From contig LXFE01000246.1 in assembly GCA_001929475.1 (NCBI GenBank), forward strand, positions 1 through 25,130: 25,130 bases of DNA, read 5' to 3'. The notes under the pieces are model-generated. The model did not search any database. It was not told where the DNA came from and saw nothing but the letters and a program-made list of their open reading frames with translations. The position numbers and the translations under genes were made by a program. The DNA is from Neolecta irregularis DAH-3. Lineage: Eukaryota; Ascomycota; Neolectomycetes; Neolectales; Neolectaceae. Positions 9,186 through 18,413 of the stretch are shown piece by piece. Each line of letters begins with the position of its first letter. Position 1 is the stretch's first letter.

Positions 9186-9870
9186 CGCCAGGCTACCTCT
9201 ATAGATGCCGAGAGAGGCCTTTTTAACAACCTCAAAAGAGGAGAGGGAACCTTATGCAACGGGAGGCAGATAGCGGAGAAACACCCATTAAGACAAGCAA
9301 TTACTGTCGATCCAAGGTTATTAGCATTACTTTATCGAGCCTGACATTTTTGACTCGCAAGTTAATGCTGCTATACCAATGTGGGATATATATTGATAAT
9401 TTCGAGGTAGAATATCCGACGACGTTTAAAGATGCGCGGATAATTTTAATGAGTGGATTGTTATCAAAGCAATGATGAATTGTGAATATCCAATCATAAA
9501 CACAAAGATTAGTTGCTGGGACAACCAACTGCTGCCTCGTTTGGATGCTCGTTGCCGAGATAGCCAATAAAGCGAGGGTCATTAAAGTGACTCTTTCGCA
9601 CAGAACAGATGTTTCAGTGCATAATTCTGGTTTAAATAACATCCCTTAGATTTAAGAGAAAACACGAGTTCTTACATTCTTGATACGAAAGAAAAACCAT
9701 AGGATGAGGTTTTATGTCCATGTAGTATTCGGACTTGCATTATAGTCGAAATCAAAGCATTGAGCCTTGATGACTGTTGTTGTCGCAAAGTCAAAGTCGC
9801 CTGTACCTCTACGACGATGAAATAATTCTGGTTCGAATCAATTGGTTTCAATGTCGCATCAGCCATTCAA
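9186..9870. other. Intergenic region between protease and Rad57-like gene
   Basis: About 685 bp between two divergently transcribed genes, so it should contain both promoters. Two minus-strand open frames (9642-9301, 113 codons; 9866-9672, 64 codons) show no family I recognise. The second would start 4 bp from the ATG of the plus-strand gene, which makes it doubtful. No tRNA or repeat seen. Confidence 0.5.
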
Positions 9871-10901
9871 ATGAAGCAAAAAGCTGATCACTACCTCGCG
9901 ATTCTCGAGAAAGGCATTCTTCGTTTGAGGTTAGTTGACTCAAGTCCAGCCAGAATCAGCCAACTTGATCTCCTATCACTTGATCACCACGAATTAGTCC
10001 GACGAACAGGAATTAATTTGCTTCAACTAAAGGATTACATAGCTTCATTAATTGAATCCTTGCAACCGAAATCTCAAACTGCATTACAACTCCATCAATC
10101 CACTGGATTCGTTTCATCTGGCAATGAAAAAATAGATGAACTACTTGGCGGCGGGATTAGAATTGGAGAGATTACAGAATTTACTGGAGAAGCGTACTAA
10201 TTTGTTTCGGAAGCCGCGTTAATCGGTACAGAGCTTCAGGAAAGTCAACATTGGCTGTCACTACTCTTCTCACCGTCCAATCAACCGCAAGTCCCGAATC
10301 GATATATGTTTCAACGGAGAGCGGTTTATCTACAACTCGGATTTATCAAATTGCAAAGAGATTGGGTATTCCAAGTTCTAACCCAGGAGACAAGATCCAT
10401 TGTATTCTCTGTCCAGATCTCGAAGTCCAAGACCATATCATCCGGTATCAACTGCCTGTTCTACTCTCCCGTCAAAAGATCGGGTTGATCGTGTTGGATA
10501 GTGTTACCGCGAATTACCGAATAGAATATACTGAACGATCAAAAATGTCACAACGAAGTAGAGAGCTTGAGATTCTAGCAGATACTTTGCGACGATATGC
10601 TCAAGAATACAAATTAGCTGTTGTAGTGACCAATCAAGTTGCGGATAAGATTGGAACAGAAGATGACGATATATGGAGTCTGGACTATCAGAATCGCTGG
10701 CTAACTGGACAAACGGGAAAAGTCCCTGCGTTAGGATTTGTTTGGAGTAACTGCATCGACTGCCGGATCGTTCTGAGCAGATATGAAGAAGAGCGTTTAT
10801 TGAACATGGTACTGTGTAATCGAACAGCAGGAGGAAGTATAAAGATCAGAATTGAGGAAGGAGGAGTTGTAGATGGGGACGAAGAGGAAGCGGCTGTATA
10901 A
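9871..10901 (+). CDS. RAD57: Rad57/XRCC3-type RecA-fold recombination protein
   Basis: A Rad51 paralogue that would help load Rad51 filaments on single-stranded DNA in homologous recombination, in the nucleus. Two exons, 9871-10193 and 10232-10901; 330 aa. An N-terminal helical region (LDLLSLDHHELVRRTG) and TALQLHQ...GFVSSGNEKIDELLGGG precede the ATPase core. Walker A is GEAASGKS (about 106-113), created only when the 38-nt intron is removed; Walker B is GLIVLDS with Asp about 197. VVVTNQVADK and ALGFVWSNCI match the Rad57/XRCC3 branch better than Rad51 or Rad55. The C-terminus is acidic. The first ATG of the open frame is taken as start; a 30-nt GT...AG stretch at 9931-9960 is left in as coding because it is 3n and shorter than any accepted intron. 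Confidence 0.85.
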
Positions 10902-10973
10902 CACATAAAGACCCCAAGATACAAGCCAACTTTGAAACAAAACACCTCTGCATCTTCCAAACTGCGCCTACAG

Positions 10974-11552
10974 TTATTTGCTTTGAACCATCCCCTTTCC
11001 AGTGTAACCCTCGCTGGATATACCAGTGATCGGCTCAATCTTTTGTTTTTTCATTGCTTCATTTGACGCTTCTTGCCATTCTCGAGTCATAGTTCTAGGA
11101 ACTTCACCACCAGCTTAAAGGTCAGTCTCCCAGAAATCAAACAGAGAACACACAGAGACTTCTGAATATATAAGTAAAGATGAGTGAAGCCGAAACCACT
11201 CCAATGACGCCTAGAACCACGTGGCTAGTCTTGGTGGGATCTGGTTTTCTCGGTCCATAATCTCCAAATGACATGTAATAAGCTATTTTCTTTGTCAACC
11301 CTACGATTCTAGGGAAAAAAGAGCAAAAGTACCAGCTCTCTTCTCCTGAAGCGTGAGTTCATGCCAATCGCTCTTTTGTCTGTCTTCCATTTTGTTAAAT
11401 AACTTTTCTTGTGCTTCAACGGGCATTTGTTCCCATCGGGTTTCTAGATCGACTAGTTCGGGACTGCTAATCACAGCTGACGACGCTGAACTTGCATTTC
11501 GGAGGCGAACGAGCGATGGTAGGACTCGTCGCCGAATTGTTGAGATAATCAT
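10974..11552 (-). CDS. COX5: Cytochrome c oxidase subunit 5 (mammalian subunit IV homologue)
   Basis: Nuclear-encoded structural subunit of respiratory complex IV in the mitochondrial inner membrane. Three exons: 11552-11333, 11282-11154, 11113-10974; 162 aa. The N-terminus (MIISTIRRRVLPSLVRLRNA) is a basic presequence. The matrix part has LVDLETRWEQMP, ELTLQEKRAAYYMSFGDYGPRKP, then one membrane span (VVLGVIGVVSASLIFT) and the conserved tail TMTREWQEAS...PITG. Introns are 50 and 40 nt. The second could also start six bases upstream at a GTCTCT donor, changing only two residues. An in-frame ATG further up (11636) would bury the presequence and is rejected. Its stop is 72 bp from that of the convergent Rad57-like gene. 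Confidence 0.93.
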
Positions 11553-11712
11553 GGTGGAAGATGGCAGCTGGGAAAGGGAACTTTTGGTGGCGAGATCTCG
11601 TACTGATAGATGGTCGGAAATATATATGACGCTCAATCTCTAGAGTGTTTATTGAATATGTTGTTGAATCCAGAAATATAGAAAGAAAGCTGGTTTAGAC
11701 TTTCAATACAGA

Positions 11713-12175
11713 TCAAAAATCATCTTCCGCCTCGGAACTGACTTCTCCCATTGATCCGTCTTCAATATCTGCATCCAAATCAATATCTTCATCGACTTCG
11801 TCTTCGTCAGCATCTTCAATCTCTGCGTCCAAATCTTCAACGCTTCCCTCCTCAAATTCCGCGGTTTGTTCAGCTAATTCTCGACCTTCGTCAGCCTACA
11901 AAATTGTGAATAGACTCGAGGGTAGAATCGGTACCCCGCGAATTGAATCTGCATCTTCGCGATCCTCTTCTTGGGCGGCAGGTCTCTTCAGACCAATAGG
12001 CCTTAGCCAAAATGACCCGTAGGAACGAATTGCTTCTCTCTGGGGATTGTTCAGATGCCGGATTCCAATTCACACACCTTTTTCTCGTACTCATGTTCCT
12101 CACTTTCGAGGCATTCTCGAGAATAAACGGACGGCGAGGGCGTATAGAATAAGTCATGGGGAAGGGGGAATCCAT
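11713..12175 (-). CDS. Apc15-like subunit of the anaphase-promoting complex
   Basis: Three exons: 12175-12078, 12037-11935, 11895-11713; 127 aa. The short N-terminal part leads to YGSFWLRPIG, which resembles the YG-x-WLRP-x-G motif of fungal Apc15 proteins, followed by a highly acidic tail (EDADEDEVDEDIDLDADIED), also typical of Apc15. Apc15 is a small platform subunit that helps turn over the mitotic checkpoint complex on the APC/C. Introns are 40 and 39 nt; the first could instead start six bases later and end two bases earlier (34 nt), changing one residue. Small acidic proteins are hard to assign by eye, so the gene is likely real but the family name is moderate. Confidence 0.65.
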
Positions 12176-12292
12176 AATTAATCATAACACCGAGAGTTGG
12201 AGCGTGACGTCAACTAGAAAGAAATACACGCAGCATTTCACGTTACTAGAAAATGAAAAACAAGGAATGTTACAAAGATCTATTTCAAAATG

Positions 12293-12315
12293 ACAGCCTT
12301 TTCCAAAAAGGCTGT
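12293..12315. terminator. Perfect hairpin just after the ERG4 stop codon
   Basis: ACAGCCTTTT and AAAAGGCTGT form a 10-bp perfect stem with a 3-base loop (CCA), 6 bases past the ERG4 stop. On the transcript it would fold in the 3' UTR. Whether it takes part in 3'-end formation or stability is unknown; eukaryotic Pol II does not use such hairpins as simple terminators. Confidence 0.4.
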
Positions 12316-12321
12316 TTCACC

Positions 12322-13942
12322 TTAATAAACATACTAAACTGTCAGATCAGTATCAATAATACCCTCACCGGAATGAAGAGCCACGGACATCGACGGACAT
12401 ATTCATCCCAATCTTCACCGTATTTCTCGCGACATCGCCGTATATCGCGAGAGACACGGTGAACGAGTACAATCGTGAAAAAAAGCGGGTAGAAAAAAGG
12501 GATCAGACTCGATGTCCCAGTGATTAGACCCCATGAAAACGCCATAACTAAATCGGCCTAGATATTAGCCTTTTCAAATAGCAAGTTTGTGCACGGTATA
12601 ATGGATCTTTCGACCGTATTTATCTAGCGTCAGCCTAGATGCTGGAAATAGAGACATACACCATCCGTCTGTTAGCAGTGTACTTCCGTTCTTACACTTT
12701 ATGTAAGAAGGGTTCTTGAGGATATTCCAGGGTAATTGAGGAAATGATTTGCGCAGATAAGGACTTTCATTCATCGATAATCGAAACTTGTTTTTTTGAC
12801 TATAGTCAGACAGTACCTCTAATGCAAGGCACCTATTTGCAGTATCCCAGATATAATAAGCAGCAAAAAGTAGGGTGTACATCAAAACGTTGTATGTAGT
12901 CGACCACTGATATGTTCTTGGATCATGACTGGTGAGGAAAAGAGAACAATGAGAATATGTAAAGGGCACTCCAGCCATGTTCCAGAAAATAAGTTGAAAT
13001 CCCCATTTTTCCCAAGTCACGTCCCTATGGTTAATGAGTGTCAAGGGGAGATTTACCAAGTGGTGATGATACATTCCTCGCCCTTTGCACAAGCATTGGC
13101 ATAGAGATAGTGCGCAAGACAAACGAACAATACTTGCGGCGAGATATATCCATAGGTTTCAAATTGACGGATTGCGGTAGCGGCTGAAATGGAAAATAGG
13201 AGAAACCAAGGAAGACGGACTTCAAAAAACATCTTAAAATCGAGAATGCCAAGTCGTGGGTTTAAAGGCGCGCCCATGAAGAAGTCATACACAAATGAAC
13301 CAGTCATTCGATGCTGTTTGCCCTTTGCTACCGTAACGAAATAACCGATGAAGGAGACGAGGAAGCCGCTAATGATTGAAACGCTCATTATGGGACCGAA
13401 TTCATCGATCAGGTAGACAATGCTGAATATCTTGAAGTAGTACAGGGCGGCGGTTATAGCGATGGTAGCGTAAAAGGACCAAACAGCATTACAGAAATAG
13501 TTGAGACGGCGATTATTTTGGGGTATTGGAAGACCTTTTACCCAGATCCCAGGCAACAAGACATAAAAAACAGCCTGGATGACGAGAAATGACCAGTAAA
13601 AAATCCAGGCACCGCGATGTGGCCAGGCCGACTTGATGTTTGTCAGGCGCAAGCAAAAATAAGCAAAGGCACCTGAGACACATATCCAATAAGGCGACGG
13701 GCAAAAGTCAGTAAAGACTCATCGGAATATGGACGCGCAAAACTGCCCCGATAGACAGCTGCTGATATCCAAAGATAGTACATCAACATGGGAAAAGTCA
13801 CCATGAGAGCAGCGCATCCCCAGGGGCCGCCAAATTCGAAGTGATTCGATCTATTAATTGCACCAGCAGAATTAGCAGGAGCGTGCAGCAGGATCCGTGG
13901 TTTGTGAATGGAAGCGGTGTTTATGTTGGTGGTGATGCCCAT
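12322..13942 (-). CDS. ERG4: Delta(24(28))-sterol reductase
   Basis: Last step of ergosterol synthesis: reduces ergosta-5,7,22,24(28)-tetraenol to ergosterol with NADPH in the ER membrane. Seven exons: 13942-13673, 13631-13057, 13024-12833, 12799-12660, 12623-12595, 12557-12369, 12333-12322; 468 aa, the yeast length. Multiple membrane spans ([37 protein letters not shown]) and the family motifs [36 protein letters not shown] and the ARKIHYT-like YGRKIHYT are present. The last exon is only four codons, giving the usual FIPYVY end in place of a longer read-through tail. Introns are 41, 32, 33, 36, 37 and 35 nt; the 33- and 36-nt ones contain no in-frame stop. The usual Ala of ARKIHYT is Gly here. 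Confidence 0.95.
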
Positions 13943-14043
13943 TCAAGGAGGGGGATGGAGGCAAGAATCTCATTTTTATAAACAGAATTCCATTCCTCGC
14001 GTTACCTTGATTGCATAGGATAGAAAGTATATGGCATCCTGAA

Positions 14044-16216
14044 TTAGTCTTGATACATCTGCTGGTAAAACAGGATATACGCCAACTTGTCTCCCAGATC
14101 TGCTCGTTCTTCCTCTTGTGCAGAAACAGCAACCTGGTCCGCAGAAATCTTGCGGATAACCGTGTCATCCAGATGGATCCACGACCTGGAATCCTGTTCC
14201 AGCAAATCTACCGTATAGTGTCCTCCAGATGCCGATTTTCCGTGATGGTAGACAACTGGATCGTAAATAAATAAAATAACATCTCCGACTTACCCGAGAA
14301 GAGCTTGTACCTTCCACTAAACTGTCCTCTGAGATTCGGACTAATCACCTCTTGAGGTATCTCGAGTTCCAGCGGATATCCCACGCGTTTCCACGACTTT
14401 TGCGTACCACCGACATTGTCGTACAGAAACCGTTTCAAGTGGAGAATCAGGACTAGCGGCAGTGTTTCAATAAATACTTGTTTTGTCGCCGTAGCACTGG
14501 ATTTCCATTCCCCTTCGAGATCCTCGAGGACCGTCAGGTGTCGTAGAGCGTCGTTTATAGAAGTGATGTGATGTTCCTGGATATCGAGTTGTAAAGGTTG
14601 ATACGGTTCAAAAGTAATAGAATCCTTGAGTCCAGGGACTTTTAGTACCGACCGCAGCTTCCCTCCAAATATTCGGGTTATAGGCGACTCGGTAATAGTA
14701 GCCTGAAAATTCAACACATGTCCTCTAAAGGAACCTACCGTCCTGGTGACACTGGTCTTTTGTTTGGGTCCAACCTCGAGCCAACCATCCTCTTTCTCAA
14801 TACTTTCCACCCGTAAATATTCTCCACAAGATGCACCACTATCTCTCAAGGGAACGGATACCTGGCGTAGAGCTTCGTCAATAGGTTTCGGTCGGCAGGG
14901 CAGCGTTTGCATTGCCGTGATGAATTCCTCATGTAAACCATCCAACAAAAATCCCAAAAACTCCTCTGCGTCTTCCTGATGACCACGCTATTCGTCAGCT
15001 CAAAAACAAATCTAAAATGAAAACCTGCATTGAATCAAATCGCTTATTTCCGCGCATTGAATCATAAACATATTGAGGAACAAACGGTTCCCCGAATTCT
15101 TCAAAATCTTCCGCTTCTTCCTTTTCATTAACGACTCGGAATTCTCTCAATAGGAGAATCCTATACTTGTAAACACTGAATTCTCTACATCAGGAAACCC
15201 CACAAAGCATCCATAAGAGGACTTTTACTTGAAAAATCATGGGCAACTTTAGTACCCACAGAATGAAGAAGATTATAAAATGGTGGACAAAATATTAAAA
15301 CTTGTAAAATCTATCTGATTAGCTCGAAAAGAAGAGGGAAAATATACGGCATTCATAAAACACATGTTTCCTGTATTTACAAGGCCTCGCGGTTGAATGA
15401 AAGGAGCTTTTGAGGATAGGCCCATAGTATCAAAACTGCTCAACAGTTCTCCTAGACCATTTGCTTTTAGAGTTGCGATGTTTTGTAAATTTGATGTTGA
15501 TTGGGGTGGTCGTAGTGTACACTGCAGCTTATTCGCAATTGGTATCGAGGATTTGACAAGGTCAGACCACGATTTAAGTGCCGGGCGAGGAATGTCATCT
15601 GTTGGAGATAGAGATGGGAGGAGAAGTGGAGAAGAAAGAGCTGGAGAGACAGGTTCTGTTGTGGGTGAAGATGACTTTTCTATACTTGTGGATATACTTC
15701 GCACGGAGACATCTGAAGGTATTACTGAAGGCGGAATTGAACTGACTGGAGCAGACTCAGTGGTGGTTGCCATTGATCTTTTCCTCGAAACACCATTGAT
15801 TAATGGCATTGGTGTATTCTTTGCGAGTCTTTCTGTGGCTGAAGAATCCCCAGAGACATCATTTGATTTCACAGGCCTTGCAATATCAGACCAAGTCTTT
15901 TTTGCATCCGGCACAATTGCTTTCTTGGAGAGAACAGGCGAAGATGCAGGATTCGAGGTGTTTGTGATCGTTTGGACCAGATTCAAAGTCGCCAGTTGCG
16001 ACTGCGTGACATTGAAAGATTTCTTGCAACGCGTCTTTGCTCTGCTTGGAAAATCGCCATTTGCAGAAAACCAGGGCAACTTGAGCGCTTTTTCAGTACA
16101 ATCGCAGTCTCGCTACATACGTCAGGAACAGCTGTTGATCTCGGTCTGATTTTTGCGTCTTTACTCGCTCGGGGTAGAGCAGGAGCAGGACTCGCAGGCA
16201 GCACTGGAACCGGCAT
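14044..16216 (-). CDS. UBP3: Ubiquitin carboxyl-terminal hydrolase, Ubp3/USP10 type
   Basis: Cysteine deubiquitinase. Six exons: 16216-16121, 16079-15348, 15310-15204, 15160-15025, 14987-14294, 14255-14044; 658 aa. The first 260 residues are Ser/Pro/Thr-rich and probably disordered, as in Ubp3/USP10. The USP fold then starts with the Cys box GLVNTGNMCFMNA (Cys about 272), continues with ILQVLIFCPPFYNLLH, GHQEDAEEFLGFLLDGLHEE and LVLILHLKRF, and ends with the His box YHHGKSASGGHYTVD (His about 601) and WIHLDD. Known roles of the family include deubiquitinating 40S ribosomal proteins and secretory cargo factors with Bre5/G3BP. Introns are 41, 37, 43, 37 and 38 nt. The catalytic box straddles a splice site just after MNA. 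The start is the first ATG in frame; a short upstream exon cannot be excluded. It starts 152 bp from the divergent RING ligase. Confidence 0.92.
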
Positions 16217-16368
16217 TCGTTCGCCTGCAGTTTTTTCAGTTTTACTGAATCAAAATAGGCGATTCTGGGGGTGTGTTGTATTTGAACAAGGTCGCCTGAA
16301 AACTTTGGATTTATGAGTAGGGTTATTCGAACCGGTGGTCACCTGCGGATTGCCCTGATCTGCTTTCC
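16217..16368. promoter_or_regulatory. Shared divergent promoter of UBP3- and MAG2-type genes
   Basis: 152 bp between the two chosen start codons, with no room for separate promoters. It has no clear TATA box. Both 5' UTRs must lie here, so any control element present would act on a deubiquitinase and an E3 ligase at once. The extent depends on both start choices being right. Confidence 0.5.
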
Positions 16369-18216
16369 ATGTCCTCCAAGTTGAATCAACAAAGACTGTC
16401 GTCACCCGCACCGATATCCAATATCTGTGTTGCTGCTACCGTCGAGCCCCTGATCTGTACTACTCGTGAAGTAAATTCTTAATTGACATTTCTACAGCCC
16501 GACAGGTAAACGCTCCTAGCAAATCGCAGAGCAACAGACCATCTCACAAGGATCGCAAACGGCCATCTAAACCGCAGTTCGATGCAGTATATGGAGATGA
16601 GATAGATCGCACGGAAAGTTAAGTTTGGATATTGCTGTCTAACAACTGAGCAGACCTCTTTCAATTTCGCTAATCGCAGAGGCCAAGTCTCCCTCAACCA
16701 TCTTCTTAATTTCTCATATACTCCACGAGAGACTCCTACCAATATCCGCACTTTTAATCATCGACGTTCTTTCGGAGTCGCATCAGGTCGCCACCCTACA
16801 GATAAAGCCAAATACATTCATGCAAACTATCGATTCGTAGTCAGTGCCTTTGGCGACTATCGAGCCCAGTCTGTCGACTCAGATGTTCCTATTCCATGGA
16901 ATAATATCCTCCAAGTGATCGCATCAGTCGAGACTCAATGTACAAACTGTCCTATATGTTTGACAGATGTCCCCATAGCACCCCGAATCGCAAAATGCGG
17001 ACATGTTTTCTGTCTACCATGTATAATCAGATATCTAGCAGAAAAGAACCCATCCGATTCGCGCTTTCGAAAGTGGAAAAAATGCCCGATTTGCTGGGAT
17101 TCAGTATACATTGAAGAAATGAAGCCAATAAAATGGATTCAAGCGGACGATTCAAATATTCCAAGAGTCAACACAGACGTCAGCCTTCGCTTAATGCGAC
17201 GTGAACAGGGAAGTACACTAATCTTACCCAGAGATAACACAAATGCTTTTTTGACCGACGGTGAAATCCCATGGTACTATTTCAGTGACGTCATCAACTA
17301 TGCTCGAATAATGAAGGGCAATCAAGAATATATGAAAACGGAATCAAGACGAGAAATCGTAGAACTCGAAGACTTAGAGTCGAGGGATACAGCTGAATTT
17401 GGAAAAGATGGAGATTGGAATGATCGGGCAATTGAACAAGTCTTGGATTGGATGCCTCCCACTGAAGAGCGAGAACCACCATCATCTACACAGAATAAAA
17501 AGAAGAAACAGAAACCAACAGAAGTCGCAACGGTCCCGGCTCCGGTAAACACTTATTATTTTTATCAACCCCGTTCCGCTTCCCATTTTTACCTCTCACC
17601 CCTTGACGTTCGTATCCTAAAGACTCAATTCGGCTCATTCTCCCAATTCCCAAATAACCTTCTAGTTCAAATTGAAGCCATTCAATATGACCACACAATC
17701 GATGATGATATTCGGAAACGAATGAAATATCTAGCTCATCTTCCACGAGGTTGCGAAATTTCGTTTTTGGAATGTAATTGGGAAGGAATCGTCAGTGACT
17801 CTATTCTGAAATATTTTCGAACAGAGATTGAAGCGAGGAGGAAAAAGAGACAAGATAAGGAACAAAGAGAGGATAGAGCACGTATACAGGCTGAAAAGTC
17901 GGATTGGGAGAAATTTCCAGGACGAAAGAGCGACTTTTTACCAGAGAATTCGTATATTCTGGATGATTTTTCCGCATTCCCGGTTACTTCCAGTCCATCC
18001 AAATTGTCTGTTCCTACCCTCGATCCAAGCGATATCAAACGAACGGTTTGGGGAACAATAAGTAATGCCAAAAATGAATCTGACATTTTGCCGCAAGAGG
18101 AGTCTTTTGTGGAAGGGTGGAGCGAGAACTGGGAATTGGAATTGGAAAATTTGGACGTCAAAAGAGGGAAAAAGAAATTGGTCCTCTTATCAAATGCTGC
18201 CAGACGCCAAAGATAA
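16369..18216 (+). CDS. MAG2: RING finger E3 ubiquitin ligase, Mag2/RNF10 type
   Basis: The sure part is one long exon from about 16654 to 18216. It opens with RRGQVSLNHLLNFSYTPR, then YIHANYRFVVSAFGDY, and a C3HC4 RING: CPICLTDVPIAPRIAKCGH followed by FCLPC and KKCPICW. This order is that of RNF10/Mag2. The C-terminal half is hydrophilic with a basic coiled stretch (EARRKKRQDKEQRE). In yeast and mammals this ligase monoubiquitinates 40S proteins uS3 and uS5 on stalled ribosomes. The 5' model is inferred: exon 1 at 16369-16456, a 41-nt intron, exon 2 from 16498 reading VNAPSKSQSNRPSHK and ending at 16586, then a 67-nt intron to 16653; about 579 aa. The frame of exon 2 does not join exon 3 through the best-looking 36-nt intron (16618-16653), so this junction is uncertain. 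Confidence 0.85.
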
Positions 18217-18413
18217 GGGATATCAAATTTGCATACTCTGGAGCGGGATCAGGTTAAAAATTTATTTGTTAGCATTATTATTCCGGAATTAAGTCATATT
18301 CTTCTTTTGCATCTAGTAAAACAACCCTATGAAAAGGGAAATAAATGAGAAAAACACCAGAATCGATATGGTAAAACAAAAGGACCGATGACTAGCTACA
18401 TAATAAAAGGAAA

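Noticed and set aside
9672-9866. 64-codon minus-strand frame beginning MADATLKPID
   Set aside because: Its ATG would be 4 bp from the ATG of the divergent Rad57-like gene, leaving no promoter, and no family is recognised.
9931-9960. Possible 30-nt intron (GT...AG) near the start of the Rad57-like gene
   Set aside because: It is a multiple of three, open in frame, and shorter than any accepted intron here; coding read-through is simpler.
12342-12368. Read-through ERG4 ending in VRVLLILI
   Set aside because: A 35-nt intron with good branch and acceptor restores the family ending FIPYVY.
15397-16149. 250-codon plus-strand open frame
   Set aside because: It is antisense to the Ser/Pro-rich exon of the USP10-type gene, which has clear splice sites and catalytic motifs; the open frame is a by-product of base composition.
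16217-16370. Extra 5' exon of UBP3 starting with the ATG at 16370
   Set aside because: No exon chain kept frame with an intron of normal size, and this ATG overlaps the likely MAG2 start on the other strand.
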